This document shows, in pieces, positions 24,639 through 36,600 of a stretch of DNA of 64,000 bases. Below the pieces are notes generated by a model. It did not search any database and was not told the origin of the DNA. It was given only the letters and a program-made list of their open reading frames with translations. The position numbers and the translations under genes were made by a program. The DNA comes from Carposina sasakii. Its lineage: Eukaryota; Arthropoda; Insecta; Lepidoptera; Carposinidae. Where the stretch lies: assembly GCA_014607495.2 (NCBI GenBank), contig CP053148.1, forward strand, positions 9,300,001-9,364,000, written 5' to 3'. How positions within the stretch are numbered: position 1 is the first letter of the stretch; each line of letters starts with the position of its first letter.

Positions 24639-27600
24639 CTGTTGAGAGATTTAATACTTGAGCAAGAGAACTAATAGTAGGGGGACACGGAGGGATTTTG
24701 AGAAAGAGGCGTAATTACAGTGCACTAGCTCATTGAACGCCTACTTATTCTGTGTATCTTACAATCACATCAAATCTAACGCGTTCTTCCCCTCAAAATG
24801 AAGAATGCATGCTTAGCGAGTACATGTGACATGAAGGCGACGATGGTAGGCTCACCCCTTACCACATGAGACTGAATAGGTTAACTGGTGATAAAGTGGG
24901 CGTGTATCACACTTCTGTCTAACCTCTTTGGGGGATAATGGGCGTAACTATTACATATTATGTAGACTATAACGTATGTAGGTGTAAATGTTACCGTTGT
25001 CAACCATCCAAGCGCTGCACATCCAAGCCAGGCGGGCTGTCTGCACCGCGATGACCATGTCAGCTAACATGAAGGCGACCGCCTGGTGTTGTGCGATGGG
25101 CACACCGAAAGCTTTGCGCTCCAACGCGTACTTTGTGGCTTCGTCTAGAGCCCGCTGGGCGAGACCTACGGCGCCGGATGCCACCTTTAAAGATAAAATA
25201 AATATACATACACATAGAGTCCGTTATACAGAATGACTACTATGCCTGAGATCGGAATTAACACTTATTGTATTTAGTGACACAGATATTGTAGTCATTC
25301 ATATAGTAACTAGTGCTATCATCCAAAGGAACTATTTGGTGAGACGCACTCTACACATCGCGTGGTGCGGACATAGAGTTTGTACTACCCATATCTGCCC
25401 GTGGGTATCGTACGACGCGATTAAGGGTTTCCGGGAGGGTGCTGACAACATAGTCCAAAAATCAGACTGGTCATCAACCCGCCTGCCCAGCGTGGTGAGT
25501 GACTATGGGCAAACCCACCTACATGGTGTAACAAAATGGAGAATTCGTAAACAACTCGGGAATGTTCATACAATCTGTAATGTTGTTAAATACTTTTTAG
25601 TTCGTTTATATGTTTTCTATAATTGACGTCTTGTTTTTCTGTTTATAAATAAATGCCTTGAAGTAAACACGGTCTGTGTTTATTATCTTAAAATATTACA
25701 CAATCTTGAAAAATAAACGTGCTATTTCGAGTCTAAAATTTTGTGAACAGTTCTTTATAGAAAGGTATATTTTCATAGCAATACCCCTTTCATTACATCC
25801 AGTATATGTACAACAATTTGCACACAAAAGGTACCAAGTATCTAAACAGTCTGTAGCTTACCGAAGGGCGTGTCTTGTCGAAGGTCCCCATGGCGATTTT
25901 GAAGCCGTCTCCCTCGCCCAAGAGTACATTCTCCTTCGGAATGAGCACATCTTCGAATGTGATCCCGCGGGTGTCTGAAGCACGTTGGCCCATGTTGATT
26001 TCCTAAAATTATATGTACTGGGTAAATTTCAAAATGTCGCTTATAGTGGTTTGATTGGATTGTATCAGGAATGAAACCCTCGGCGGTTTAGAACTTTACA
26101 TATTTTTTTTTGTTTTTACTGCAGTATTTAGTGTACAATAAAGAATATGGATGATAACTTTGCTCCATTTGCAGTAAATAGTATGCCGTCTTGCTTGTTT
26201 TTATATAAACAGAAAAAGTTCGCATCGGGTGTTGTAGACGTATTAAATTTAGGTAGATTTACGCCTTTTTTGCATGTGGGTGATGATGATTACAGTTTAA
26301 GTATTACCTTGCGCCCAGGGTTTACTCCGGGCCAGTCGCGCTCCACTATGAAGCCGGTGAAAGCTTTGGAAGGCGAACACTTGGGGTCCGGGTTAGTGCG
26401 GGCCAGAACGAAATACCTGTACATATTATATTTACCTATAGTAGATTAGTTATCTCCAAAGATATTTAGCAGAAGTGTAGGCTAAAATTGTTACCTAATC
26501 GAGAAATATTATTAGTTTTCAGAGTTTTACATTAAAATACAGAGAGATACATTAAGAATATCATAAAGGAGACAAATAAATGGCATTAAGTTGCTTCAAA
26601 AGTATGCGCGATCATGGGTTCTGGACAACTTTATAGTCTATAGCGGACCCGACAGACGTTGTCTTGTCAAGAGGGATAACAAATCCCTGGTCCTGTCCCA
26701 CGCCTTTGAACGTCACTTAATTTGTATTCCCTTTCCGGAATCTCTTAAGGTTCGTACTCTTAATATTCGAACTTTCTTTAAAGCATTTTGAAACGAACAC
26801 TGTAAAGGGGTGGATAATTGTTCAAAATGTTTTGTATGCCTGAGTTTTAGTATAGAAGCTTTCAAGGACAATTGCATTTTTAGACTCAATTTTCAGGCAT
26901 TAAAAAAAAACGCATTTTTAGTAACCAATGCTGCATAATAGCTGTGCTACACCGTTCAAGCTTTGAATAATAGCGCTAAAAAAAGAATTAGTCTTATTTA
27001 AAAAAAGAAATCGGTTCAGTCGTAGTTAGTTAGTACAAGTAGCATTAAGGATTAACATTTTTGATAACTTATAAGATGTGATTAGACAAATAGGAGCAGA
27101 AAAAAGGCCTTAGGTAGCAAAACGGATGGTTTAGCCATATCCGTATCCTAAAAAGGTTAACATTACTTAATTTCTAGCACTAAAAGCACTGATACGAACC
27201 AGTTGGCAACACCACCGTTGGTGATCCACATCTTCTGTCCGTTGAGGATCCATTCGTCTCCCTTCTTCTCTGCTTTGGTCTTGACTCCAGCGACGTCTGA
27301 TCCTGCGCCGGGCTCGGTCACGCAATACGAACCTACTACTATGGATTCATTCATTTGAATGATACTAGTAAACGCAACTGCGCGACTTCGTCCAAAACGC
27401 GTTTTTCATGATAGACTTTTTCAACGTCTTTACTTAATTAAGGGTACTGTGTAAGGGAATGTCGTTTCAAAGAGCTTGGATCCGGGATACCAAAAGTTTG
27501 AGCCTCAATTTGTTTTGCCTTCCCGGAATGAACTTTCAAATTTCGCTTGTTTGTATGGACTTTTTCAGGCATACCAGCCCTGTACTTCAATTTAGCGAAA

Positions 27601-30600
27601 TAGTTCAAGATCCGCACTTACTAGGATTCCAAATAAGTTTTTTGATATCGTGACTGAAGAACCAGTTGGCAACACCAACACATCTTCAGGATCCATCGTC
27701 ATACGACGTTACACGCAATACGCCTAAATAGATCGTAAACGCCTGCGACTTATTCAATGTCGAAATTATCCGGGATAAAAAGTAGCCTGTGTGTTAATCC
27801 AGGGTGTCAGCTAAGCTCTAACGTGAAAGAGTAACAAGTAGCGTTTAGCCATGCGGCGAAGTATGGGACTAGGGGAGCATCCTAACACTGTAGCCTTGCC
27901 CGTTTACATAGAAACCACCTTGTAGTCACTAGCCAAACTACTTGCATAAGCATGTGGCTACAGCTACTGCATTAGACACATTGGCCCTGAAGCTCCGCCC
28001 CTATCATGACATCATGGCCTCAAGATTGCCTCACGACTCAGTTCACAGTCCCACCTCCTCTTTTATATCTTCTCCATGGTTTTTTCCAAGAAGAGTTTGC
28101 GTAAGACTCGACCAAGGAACTCGGGCAGGCAAATACTGAAATGATGAACACGTACCGTTCTGTTGAGTTATACGACAGTGTTATTACTCGCAGGAAATGT
28201 ATTTTTGATATGATTTTCAGTAATCTTTTCTCTCCGCGCTAATTGTATCGATTCTGTGACTAATTAAATGGGCGTATTAGTTATTGTGTAACCCATTTCT
28301 GTTTATTGGATCAATAAAATTGTGACTCTCCATTAGAGTTGATCAGTTTTTTGAAATTTTTTAAGGGCTACTTTTTTTGAAAATCATCTTTTGGTTAAAA
28401 TTTTATTTTTATGTCATTATTTAAGGCCTAATTAAAAGAACTAAACAATTTTTTTCCCGAAAATATGAAAAAAATATCGGAAAATTTCGGAATTTTCCTG
28501 CGAAAATTTTCAGTGTTTTCCGCCTCAGAATCATGGTCTGAAGTCATGGTATCAATATTTGCCTGGCTGTCACAAACACCCTGTATATGATGATAAAAGG
28601 AAAAAATTAAAGGTTGACATGACAAAATCATATGTACCCTTATTATTCCCGACACAAATTTTTAAATAAATATAATTTCTTCTTATCTATGTACTCACAG
28701 CCACTAACGGCTCCTCGAGAAGTCTGCCAAGGTATTTTTTCTGCTGCTCTTTGTTACCGGCGATAAGTACCGGAGTTTGCTGCGAGGTGACAAATATATC
28801 AGTTATTTAATTACCTACAAATACTTCCGCATAAACAAACATAAACATGCGCCCAGCTATTAACAAATATAAGTAAAGCAAGTAACATGCGCCAAACAAA
28901 ACACATTTTTTTATGCCCATTTTCATTAACCAATAAACTGATCGTTTGTCGTATAATTATGAAAAATTACGTTTCGGATAAAAAAAATTGCGTATGAAAT
29001 TAATTTACACGATAACCGTAGTTGGTATATTGAAAACGCATGTTTATTTTATCTTGAGGACTACGATTATATAAAACGTAACAAAGAAGCCTGTATCTAC
29101 AGTCCAAATGTAGAGCATTCTTCTGATTTATACAGTAGAGCAACAGCAGCGGTTAATATTTGTATTAATTCTTGTTATGCATTTTAAACTCACTCCTAAG
29201 CCACTGGCTTCCAATGCAGTCTTGATGCCCGTGCAACCGTACGCGAGCTCCTCCGCTATGATACATCCGTCAAAGATGTTCATTTCCAAACCGCCTGAAA
29301 TTATTTATCCCCATGTATTTTGCAATTTCTATGTATAACAATAAAGGTACTGAATATCGGTCAGTAATAAGAAGAAAATCGGCACACGATGGTGCTTTGT
29401 CAAAAAGACTGCGCCAATACACAATCGATGGCGAATAACTTTTATGTTAACGATATGTGTGTAGAAGTAAACAAATCAGACATCGTGTAAACCATCAATC
29501 ACTAGGTACTTATTAGGTAAACAGAATACAATAGCATAAGTTATTTTGTGTGCCCCATATTATAATACACCTAAAAATTTACAATTCAGATATTGGCAAT
29601 GGAAAGCAGCTTACCTAAAGTGCGACATTTCAATGATACCTAATTACATTACAATAGCTGCAGAATAATTTGATGGTTAATTTTGATACACTTTGGGTAA
29701 GGTTTGTAGTGTGTGTACCTTTGCGATGACGATGTATCTATAATATAAAAATGAATCGCTAAATGTGTTGCTAAGCGCGAATCTCAAGAACAGCTAAACC
29801 GATTTCTCTAGTTCTTTTTTTAGAATATTCTTTGATGTACGAGGATAGTTCTTACGGAGAGAATTTTTTTATACCTCTTGCACGCGATCCACGTGAGCGG
29901 GCAATAGCTAGTGTTATATATACCTAACAGAAATTCTCACAACAAAGTCCGGTGTGTAAAAAGTGAGAACTTTAATTTAGAGTACATATTTCTTTAGGCG
30001 TGTTTTTGTATTAGGTTTATTACCTAATAAACATGTCATAATATAAGTTGAAGGCTCATTATCACACATCGTAGAAAGAGTATAGTATCACACATATAAT
30101 TTTAATTCATATGACGTAAAAGCACATTCACGTCTGTTATTCGTAGTTCTGTCAAACACCGCTACTATACACCGCCCAACTCATGTGTGTGAAGTTAGCA
30201 CCGCCATTTTGGAAATTTAAAAAAATAATAGTTGTGCTAGATTGTGCTAGGCATGTGCTGACTTGTGCCGTAAATAAAATATGAAAATATCAAAAAATTT
30301 AAAAAGTTACAGGAAAAATATAAAAAAATATCACTAGCACCGCCATTTAGTAAAATTGATAAAATAACAAATGGATAAGTTTGTGCTAGGGCTGTGCTAT
30401 ACTGTGCCGTAAAGCAAATTTCGATACCGCTGATAGATTTTCAGAAAATCGCGATTGAAAAAAAATCGCAGCACCGCCATTTTGTCAAAATCGAAAAAAA
30501 TTAAATTGCTTCGATTCTGATTAAAATGTGCTAGAATGTGCTGCAAACGAAAAATCAATATCATAGACGGTTTATGAGAAAAACAAAATTGAACATTAAA

Positions 30601-33600
30601 AAATGAATATGCGATTTTAACGGTTTAAATTCACTTATTTGAAAAAACGAAAAATTTGCTAACTTGTGCTAGGCTAGTCTTCTAAAACTACGTTCGAATA
30701 ACGAGAATAATTGTGCAATTTTTTCTGAAAATGAAAAAACAAAATTTTTTTAAAAAAATTTTTGTTCGTACAAAGTTCCAAAAAATACCACAACTTGTGC
30801 TAGGTTTGTGCTGCAGAACGCCGAAATCCCCACTTCGATAAGTCAATGCGCTGTCGAGAAATTGCAGAAATAAAATTTTGGAACATAAAAGCGTCAAAAT
30901 AAGGTGGTTTAAGGTGGTTTTAAGGTGGTTTGCTTCCTATCTTGAACATAGAACCCAAACAGTTGTAGTGAAGGGATATGAGTCTAGTGTTTATTTCTCT
31001 AGTTCCGGGGTACCACAGGGATCTCATCTTGGGCCTGTATTGTTTTCATTGTTTATTGATGACATTACTAAGGTAATACATAATTGTAAATTTTCTATGT
31101 TTGCTGATGACCTTAAAATATACAAAACCATTAATTCCCCGGATGATATCATACATGTACAGAGCGATTTGAACAGAATTGAAGCGTGGTGCAAAAATAA
31201 TTTAATGGATTTAAACATAAATAAATGCAATCATATAAAAATAACCAGAAAAAAGCGACCATTTCCATCTTCATATGTTCTAAATAGTACTGGAATAAAA
31301 CAGGTTGAAGAGGTTCGCGACTTGGGTGTTATCGTTGATAAAAAATTGGACTTCATCTCTCACATAGATACTATTGTCAAAAAATCTTCACAGTTATTGG
31401 GTTTTGTAAAACGAAACACTAGAGGGTTTAGCCAGCGCACTAAGATAGTACTTTTTTAATGCGTTGGTGCGGAGTCATTTGGAGTTTGCAAGTACTGTTT
31501 GGAACCCATGGTATGCTGTCCATTCTCAGCGTGTAGAAGGTTTGCAACGAGCATTCACTCGACATCTCGCTTTTGTATCACGAGATATTTCCCATCGGAG
31601 ACCCTATGATGAACGACTTTTGTTCTTCAAAATGTCTTCCTTGCGCGATCGTAGAAGGCTGCATGATATTGTCTTCCTCTACAAGATTGTCAGGGGTTAT
31701 AGTCAATGTCCTGAAATTTTGGAACAGATAAGATTTAACGTCCCCAGAACACTGCCACGACATCCTATAAATAAAGTTTTCAGTTCTCCTTTTGTGCGAA
31801 CTAATATAGGAAAGAACTCGCCAATTTTTAGGATAGCCAATCAATTTAATATTATTAGTAATGCATTGCCAGATATAGATGTTCATTTTGACTCGTATCA
31901 CAAATTCCGTTCTAAAATCAAAGATTCTCTCTAGTTCCTGGCTCTTTATTTTTTTATTGTGTATAGTTTCTGTTTATGTCATACATAATATATAGAATGT
32001 TACATAATATATAGGTGCAATACGAACATGCCCATAATTGGTATGCGCATATGACAAAATACCTTATTGCCTGTAATAATTTAATTTATATGTGTATACT
32101 GTTGGTGTGTCTTAGTAATAAATAAATAAATAAATAAATAAATAATAACGGTCAAAATGCACTCTTTTGGAACATAAATGCATTGACTTATCGAAGTGGG
32201 GATTCCGGCGTTCTGCAGCACAAACCTAGCACAAGTTGTGGTATTTTTTGGAACTTTGTACGAACAAAAATTTTTTTTAAAAAATTTTGTTTTTTCATTT
32301 TTAGAAAAAATTGCACATTTATTCTCGTTATTCGAACGTACTTTTAGAAGACTAGCCTAGCAGAAGTTAGCACATATTTTGTTTTTTTGAAATGAGTGCA
32401 TTTTGACCGTTATTTTGACGCTTTTATGTTCCAAAATTTTATTTCTGCAATTTCTCGACAACGCATTGACTTATCGAAGTGGGGATTTCGGCGTTCTGCA
32501 GCACAAACCTAGCACAAGTTGTGGTATTTTTTGGAACTTTGTACGAACAAAAATTTTTTTTAATAAATTTTGTTTTTTCATTTTTAGAAAAAATTGCACA
32601 TTTATTCTCGTTATTCGAACGTAGTTTTAGAAGACTAGCCTAGCACAAATTAGCACATATTTTGTTTTTTTGAAATGAGTGCATTTTGACCGTTATTTTG
32701 ACGCTTTTATGTTCCAAAATTTTATTTCTGCAATTTCTCGACAACGCATTGACTTATCGAAGTGGGGATTTCGGCGTTCTGCAGCACAAACCTAGCACAA
32801 GTTGTGGTATTTTTTGGAACTTTGTACGAACAAAAAAATTTTTTTAAAAATTTTGTTTTTTCATTTTTAGAAAAAAATTGCACATTTATTCTCGTTATTC
32901 GAACGTAGTTTTAGAAGACTAGCCTAGCACAAGTTAGCACATTTTTTGTTTTTTCAAATAAGTGAATTTAAACCGTTAAAATCGCATATTCATTTTTTAA
33001 TGTTCAATTTTGTTTTTCTCATAAACCGTGTATGATATTGATTTTTCGTTTGCAGAACATTCTAGCACATTTTAATCAGAATCGAAGCAATTTAATTTTT
33101 TTCGATTTTGACAAAATGGCGGTGCTGCGATTTTTTTTTCAATCGCGATTTTCTGAAAATCTATCAGCGGTATCGAAATTTGCTTTACGGCACAGTATAG
33201 CACAGCCCTAGCGCAAACTTATCCATTTGTTATTTTATCAATTTTACTAAATGGCGGTGCTAGTGATATTTTTTTTATTTTTCCTGTAACTTTTTAATTT
33301 TTTAATATTTTAAAATTTTATTCACGGCACAAGTCAGCACATGCCTAGCACAATCTAGCACAACTATTATTTTTTTAAATTTCCAAAATGGCGGTGCTAA
33401 CTTCACACACATCCCAACTCACTAGTTACACCTAGCCTAGCTTGCACTCAATGTTTAATTAAACCCTTACCACTGATTCACCCTTTATAATATCTGAAGA
33501 AAGAGCAAGAAAATAAAAAACTACCAAAACCAAGTTCAAAAGCCAAAGAGGGTTTGCGAAATCGATACCATTAGAAACTTTTCGAAAAATAACCACAACA

Positions 33601-36600
33601 CTCTAAGTCAACACTTATGCATTACACTATCTTTTCATTGCATACAATCGCTGTCCTCAAAATAAGAATTAGACACATTTGTAGCAAATTCTAAAACTTC
33701 ATTTAAGTTAACCGAAAATTACAATCATCACATCTTTTTGTGTTTGACAAAAAAACAAGACGGCATGTATTCTAATTCTCGGTTTAACTTAAATCTGTCT
33801 TTACTAGGGTTCATGCTTTTCAATTTCTCGGGTCTCGAGAATTCTCGAGGCTAATTTGTCGGGTCTTCTCGGGTTTTCGAGAAATTTACCTTTACGCACG
33901 TTTTCTAATATTATTTGGTTCCAATAACGTCAACAAATTCAGTGGTTTTACTCTCAAATAAAAGTATCAAACTAATTATAAAACTTTTATTGATTATATT
34001 CAAAAACAATAATCTTATGAATAAGCTAATTAACTTAAAAAAAAAAATACAGAAATAATATTATTCAGTCTCATAATTATAATGACAGCACCATTTTTGG
34101 CTAGTTATTTAGAAGTTTAAATAATGTATCGTTAGTTATTTTATGTAAGTATTAAAGTTTGACTAAAAAAATATAGAAAAGAACAGATAGGTACTCGTAC
34201 CTAGTAAAATTTAGAATAATTTTTAGATAATATAATTGATAAAAATAATATGAATAATAAAGCCATGAAGGCCAGAGATGTCAAAGATATGAATATAAAA
34301 ATCATCTCTGGCAGGCCCTTCAAAATAACGTAATAACCTCTGTCCTCATACAGGAGTGCCACGAAGCACTCCAATCCATCGCAAGCGAAAACACAGTGAC
34401 CTTGCAGTGGATAAAGGACACAGCGTCTCACTCGGAAACGACGCAACTGACGAACTCGCCAAAAGACGGCCGATTGGTCTAGTAGGTAGTGACCCTGCCT
34501 ACGACGCCATAGGTCCTGGGTTAGAATCCCGGTAGATGCAAACATTGATATGATAAATATCGATGTTTGTTTTCGAGTTATGGATGTTTCTCTACTTATC
34601 TATGTATTTATATACCGTTTATTTGTGTATTTAGTACCCACGATACAAGACCTTAGGGATCTTAACGGCAAGCGTATATGGCCCGGAACCACTATTGCCA
34701 ATACCCCAGGCCCAAATACGAATGTGGCTGCGTACTGTTATACCCTGCCGATGTTAGGAGAATGGCTGACATGTACCCAGCGCTGCTGCGTCAGCATTTT
34801 ATCATATTATGCAGTCATTCTCTTGACAGGAGCTAGTTAGTTCTAAGTTAGACTCAATTCGGGTCGGTCGTCCCCATATTACTATTTCCTTCTAATTCTA
34901 TGTTAATATTCTAAATCTAATTAAAATAAACTTTATTTTTAGAAGTAATAAATTTCTTTTTTAAAAACTCTTTTTGAGATTCCCGTATAATATTTGGTGG
35001 CAGCGGTGGGATTCCGAAAATCCCCTGCCCAATTACGTTTCCGAAGAATCTCTAAAGTTTAGTGTTATATACTTATCAAGTGTGTTTTGTGCTGTGTCAG
35101 TTACTCAATAAATTGTTGAACTTTTCCACTGTTCCTGCTCAATTCAAGATCGCAAGGGTTGCGAATCGTTCCTGCCCATTTTCTCAAGATCGCAGTGGCT
35201 GCGAATCGTTCCTGCCCATTTTTTCAAGATTGCAAGACCTGCGAATCAACAGTTCCTGTTTGACCACACAGGTCTACCTCAGCGCAGTTTACCTCACGCT
35301 ACCGCATCTCGCCTTACGAATAAGGCCCATACTTCACGCTACCGTATCCCATCTTACCACAAGTGGTTATTGTGGTGTCTCCGAGTTACATGATAGTGCA
35401 TGTAAGCATCGTCAAGACTGAAAAATGAACGTGAATATACTGATCCTGGTATCCTGTTTACTGTGAGTGATTAAAACCTAAAATTTACGGATTAATAAAT
35501 TTGCACATCGTAGATGAACTCAGAGTTAAATTAAATTCTTAATAACCTTATCTAACTGTTGTTATTGTATGTATGTTTGTTATTGTAAATTATCTACCAC
35601 TTCCGAATAAGCTCACGGCTGCACTTCTTATCTTAGTTTAATGTGTAATGTATACCTGCTGAATAAGTGAGAAGACGATTTCTAAGAATTCTATTCTAGT
35701 CTTTTGTTTAACTTTTAATTTATAATTAATATACTTATAAAATAATGACGTCAAATTTGGATTCTGAAACAACTTCTAAGTCGATAATTGCCCCGCCGAA
35801 ATCCTCTACTCCCTCACCAGATATGGAAAACGTTAGCCTGAATGTATTACTCAAATTTATAAAACCGTTCGACGGGTGTAGAGATAAGCTAAACCCATTT
35901 ATATCGCATTGCCAAAATGCGTATGGGCTCGCAAATAAAACACAAAAACCGATACTATTTAAATACATCCTTAGTCAATTAGAAGGTAGAGCCGAAACAA
36001 CGTGTAATATTAAGGACTTCGATAACTTTGACCAATTCATAACATTTTTAAAAGAACAATTCGGGGAAAGGAAACATTACGCGCACTTCCTTTCCGAATT
36101 ACAGGAGTGCAGACAAGGTCTTTCCGAGCCCGTAAACCAATATGCTCTTAGGGTCGAAACTTCTCTAGCAAAACTACTAACGGAAATAAACATTTCCATC
36201 CCGACTAAGAAGAAAGGCGAATTATCCGGCCGCCTAGCTGCCATGGAGGATCTTGCCCTCCACACTTTTGTTGTAGGGCTACTCCCACGATTGGGTCAAA
36301 TAATTAGGTGTAGAGAACCCGAATCTCTAAATTCAGCCATAAGTTTTGCAGTAGCCGAAGAAAAAATATTAACTAGTTATAATAAGAGATCTCAACCACA
36401 ATATTTTAACGTTCCTGACAAGGCGAAACCCTTACCACGTCGTGATTTCCAACCACGTCAAAATCATTTCCCTATACAGCAATCCCGGCCTGACCTACCG
36501 AGAAACACTGGTCCAAACCATGTAGTCTGCCGTTACTGCAAGAACGTGGGCCACACTATCGAAAACTGTCGCAAAAGGCAGTACAACAATAGCAGAAATC

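Larger units (their letters stand above)
30183..33412. mobile_element. hAT-like fold-back element, TSD CCCAACTC
   Basis: Starts ATGTGTGTGAAGTTAGCACC and ends with the exact complement GGTGCTAACTTCACACACAT. It is flanked by a perfect 8-bp duplication CCCAACTC at 30175-30182 and 33413-33420, the hAT TSD length. The left arm (30183-30902, 720 bp) pairs with the right arm (about 32693-33412). Both are studded with 'gcaccgccatttt' (three per arm) and with many tgtgctag/ctagcaca motifs, which could be transposase-binding repeats. The right side additionally holds extra copies of a 283-bp unit. A LINE sits at the centre. No hAT transposase is seen, so the element is non-autonomous. Confidence 0.8.

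Noticed and set aside
34471..34520. tRNA gene suggested by A-box and B-box
   Set aside because: The B-box is altered and the tRNA-like part runs into a SINE body with flanking duplication; no cloverleaf with anticodon could be drawn.
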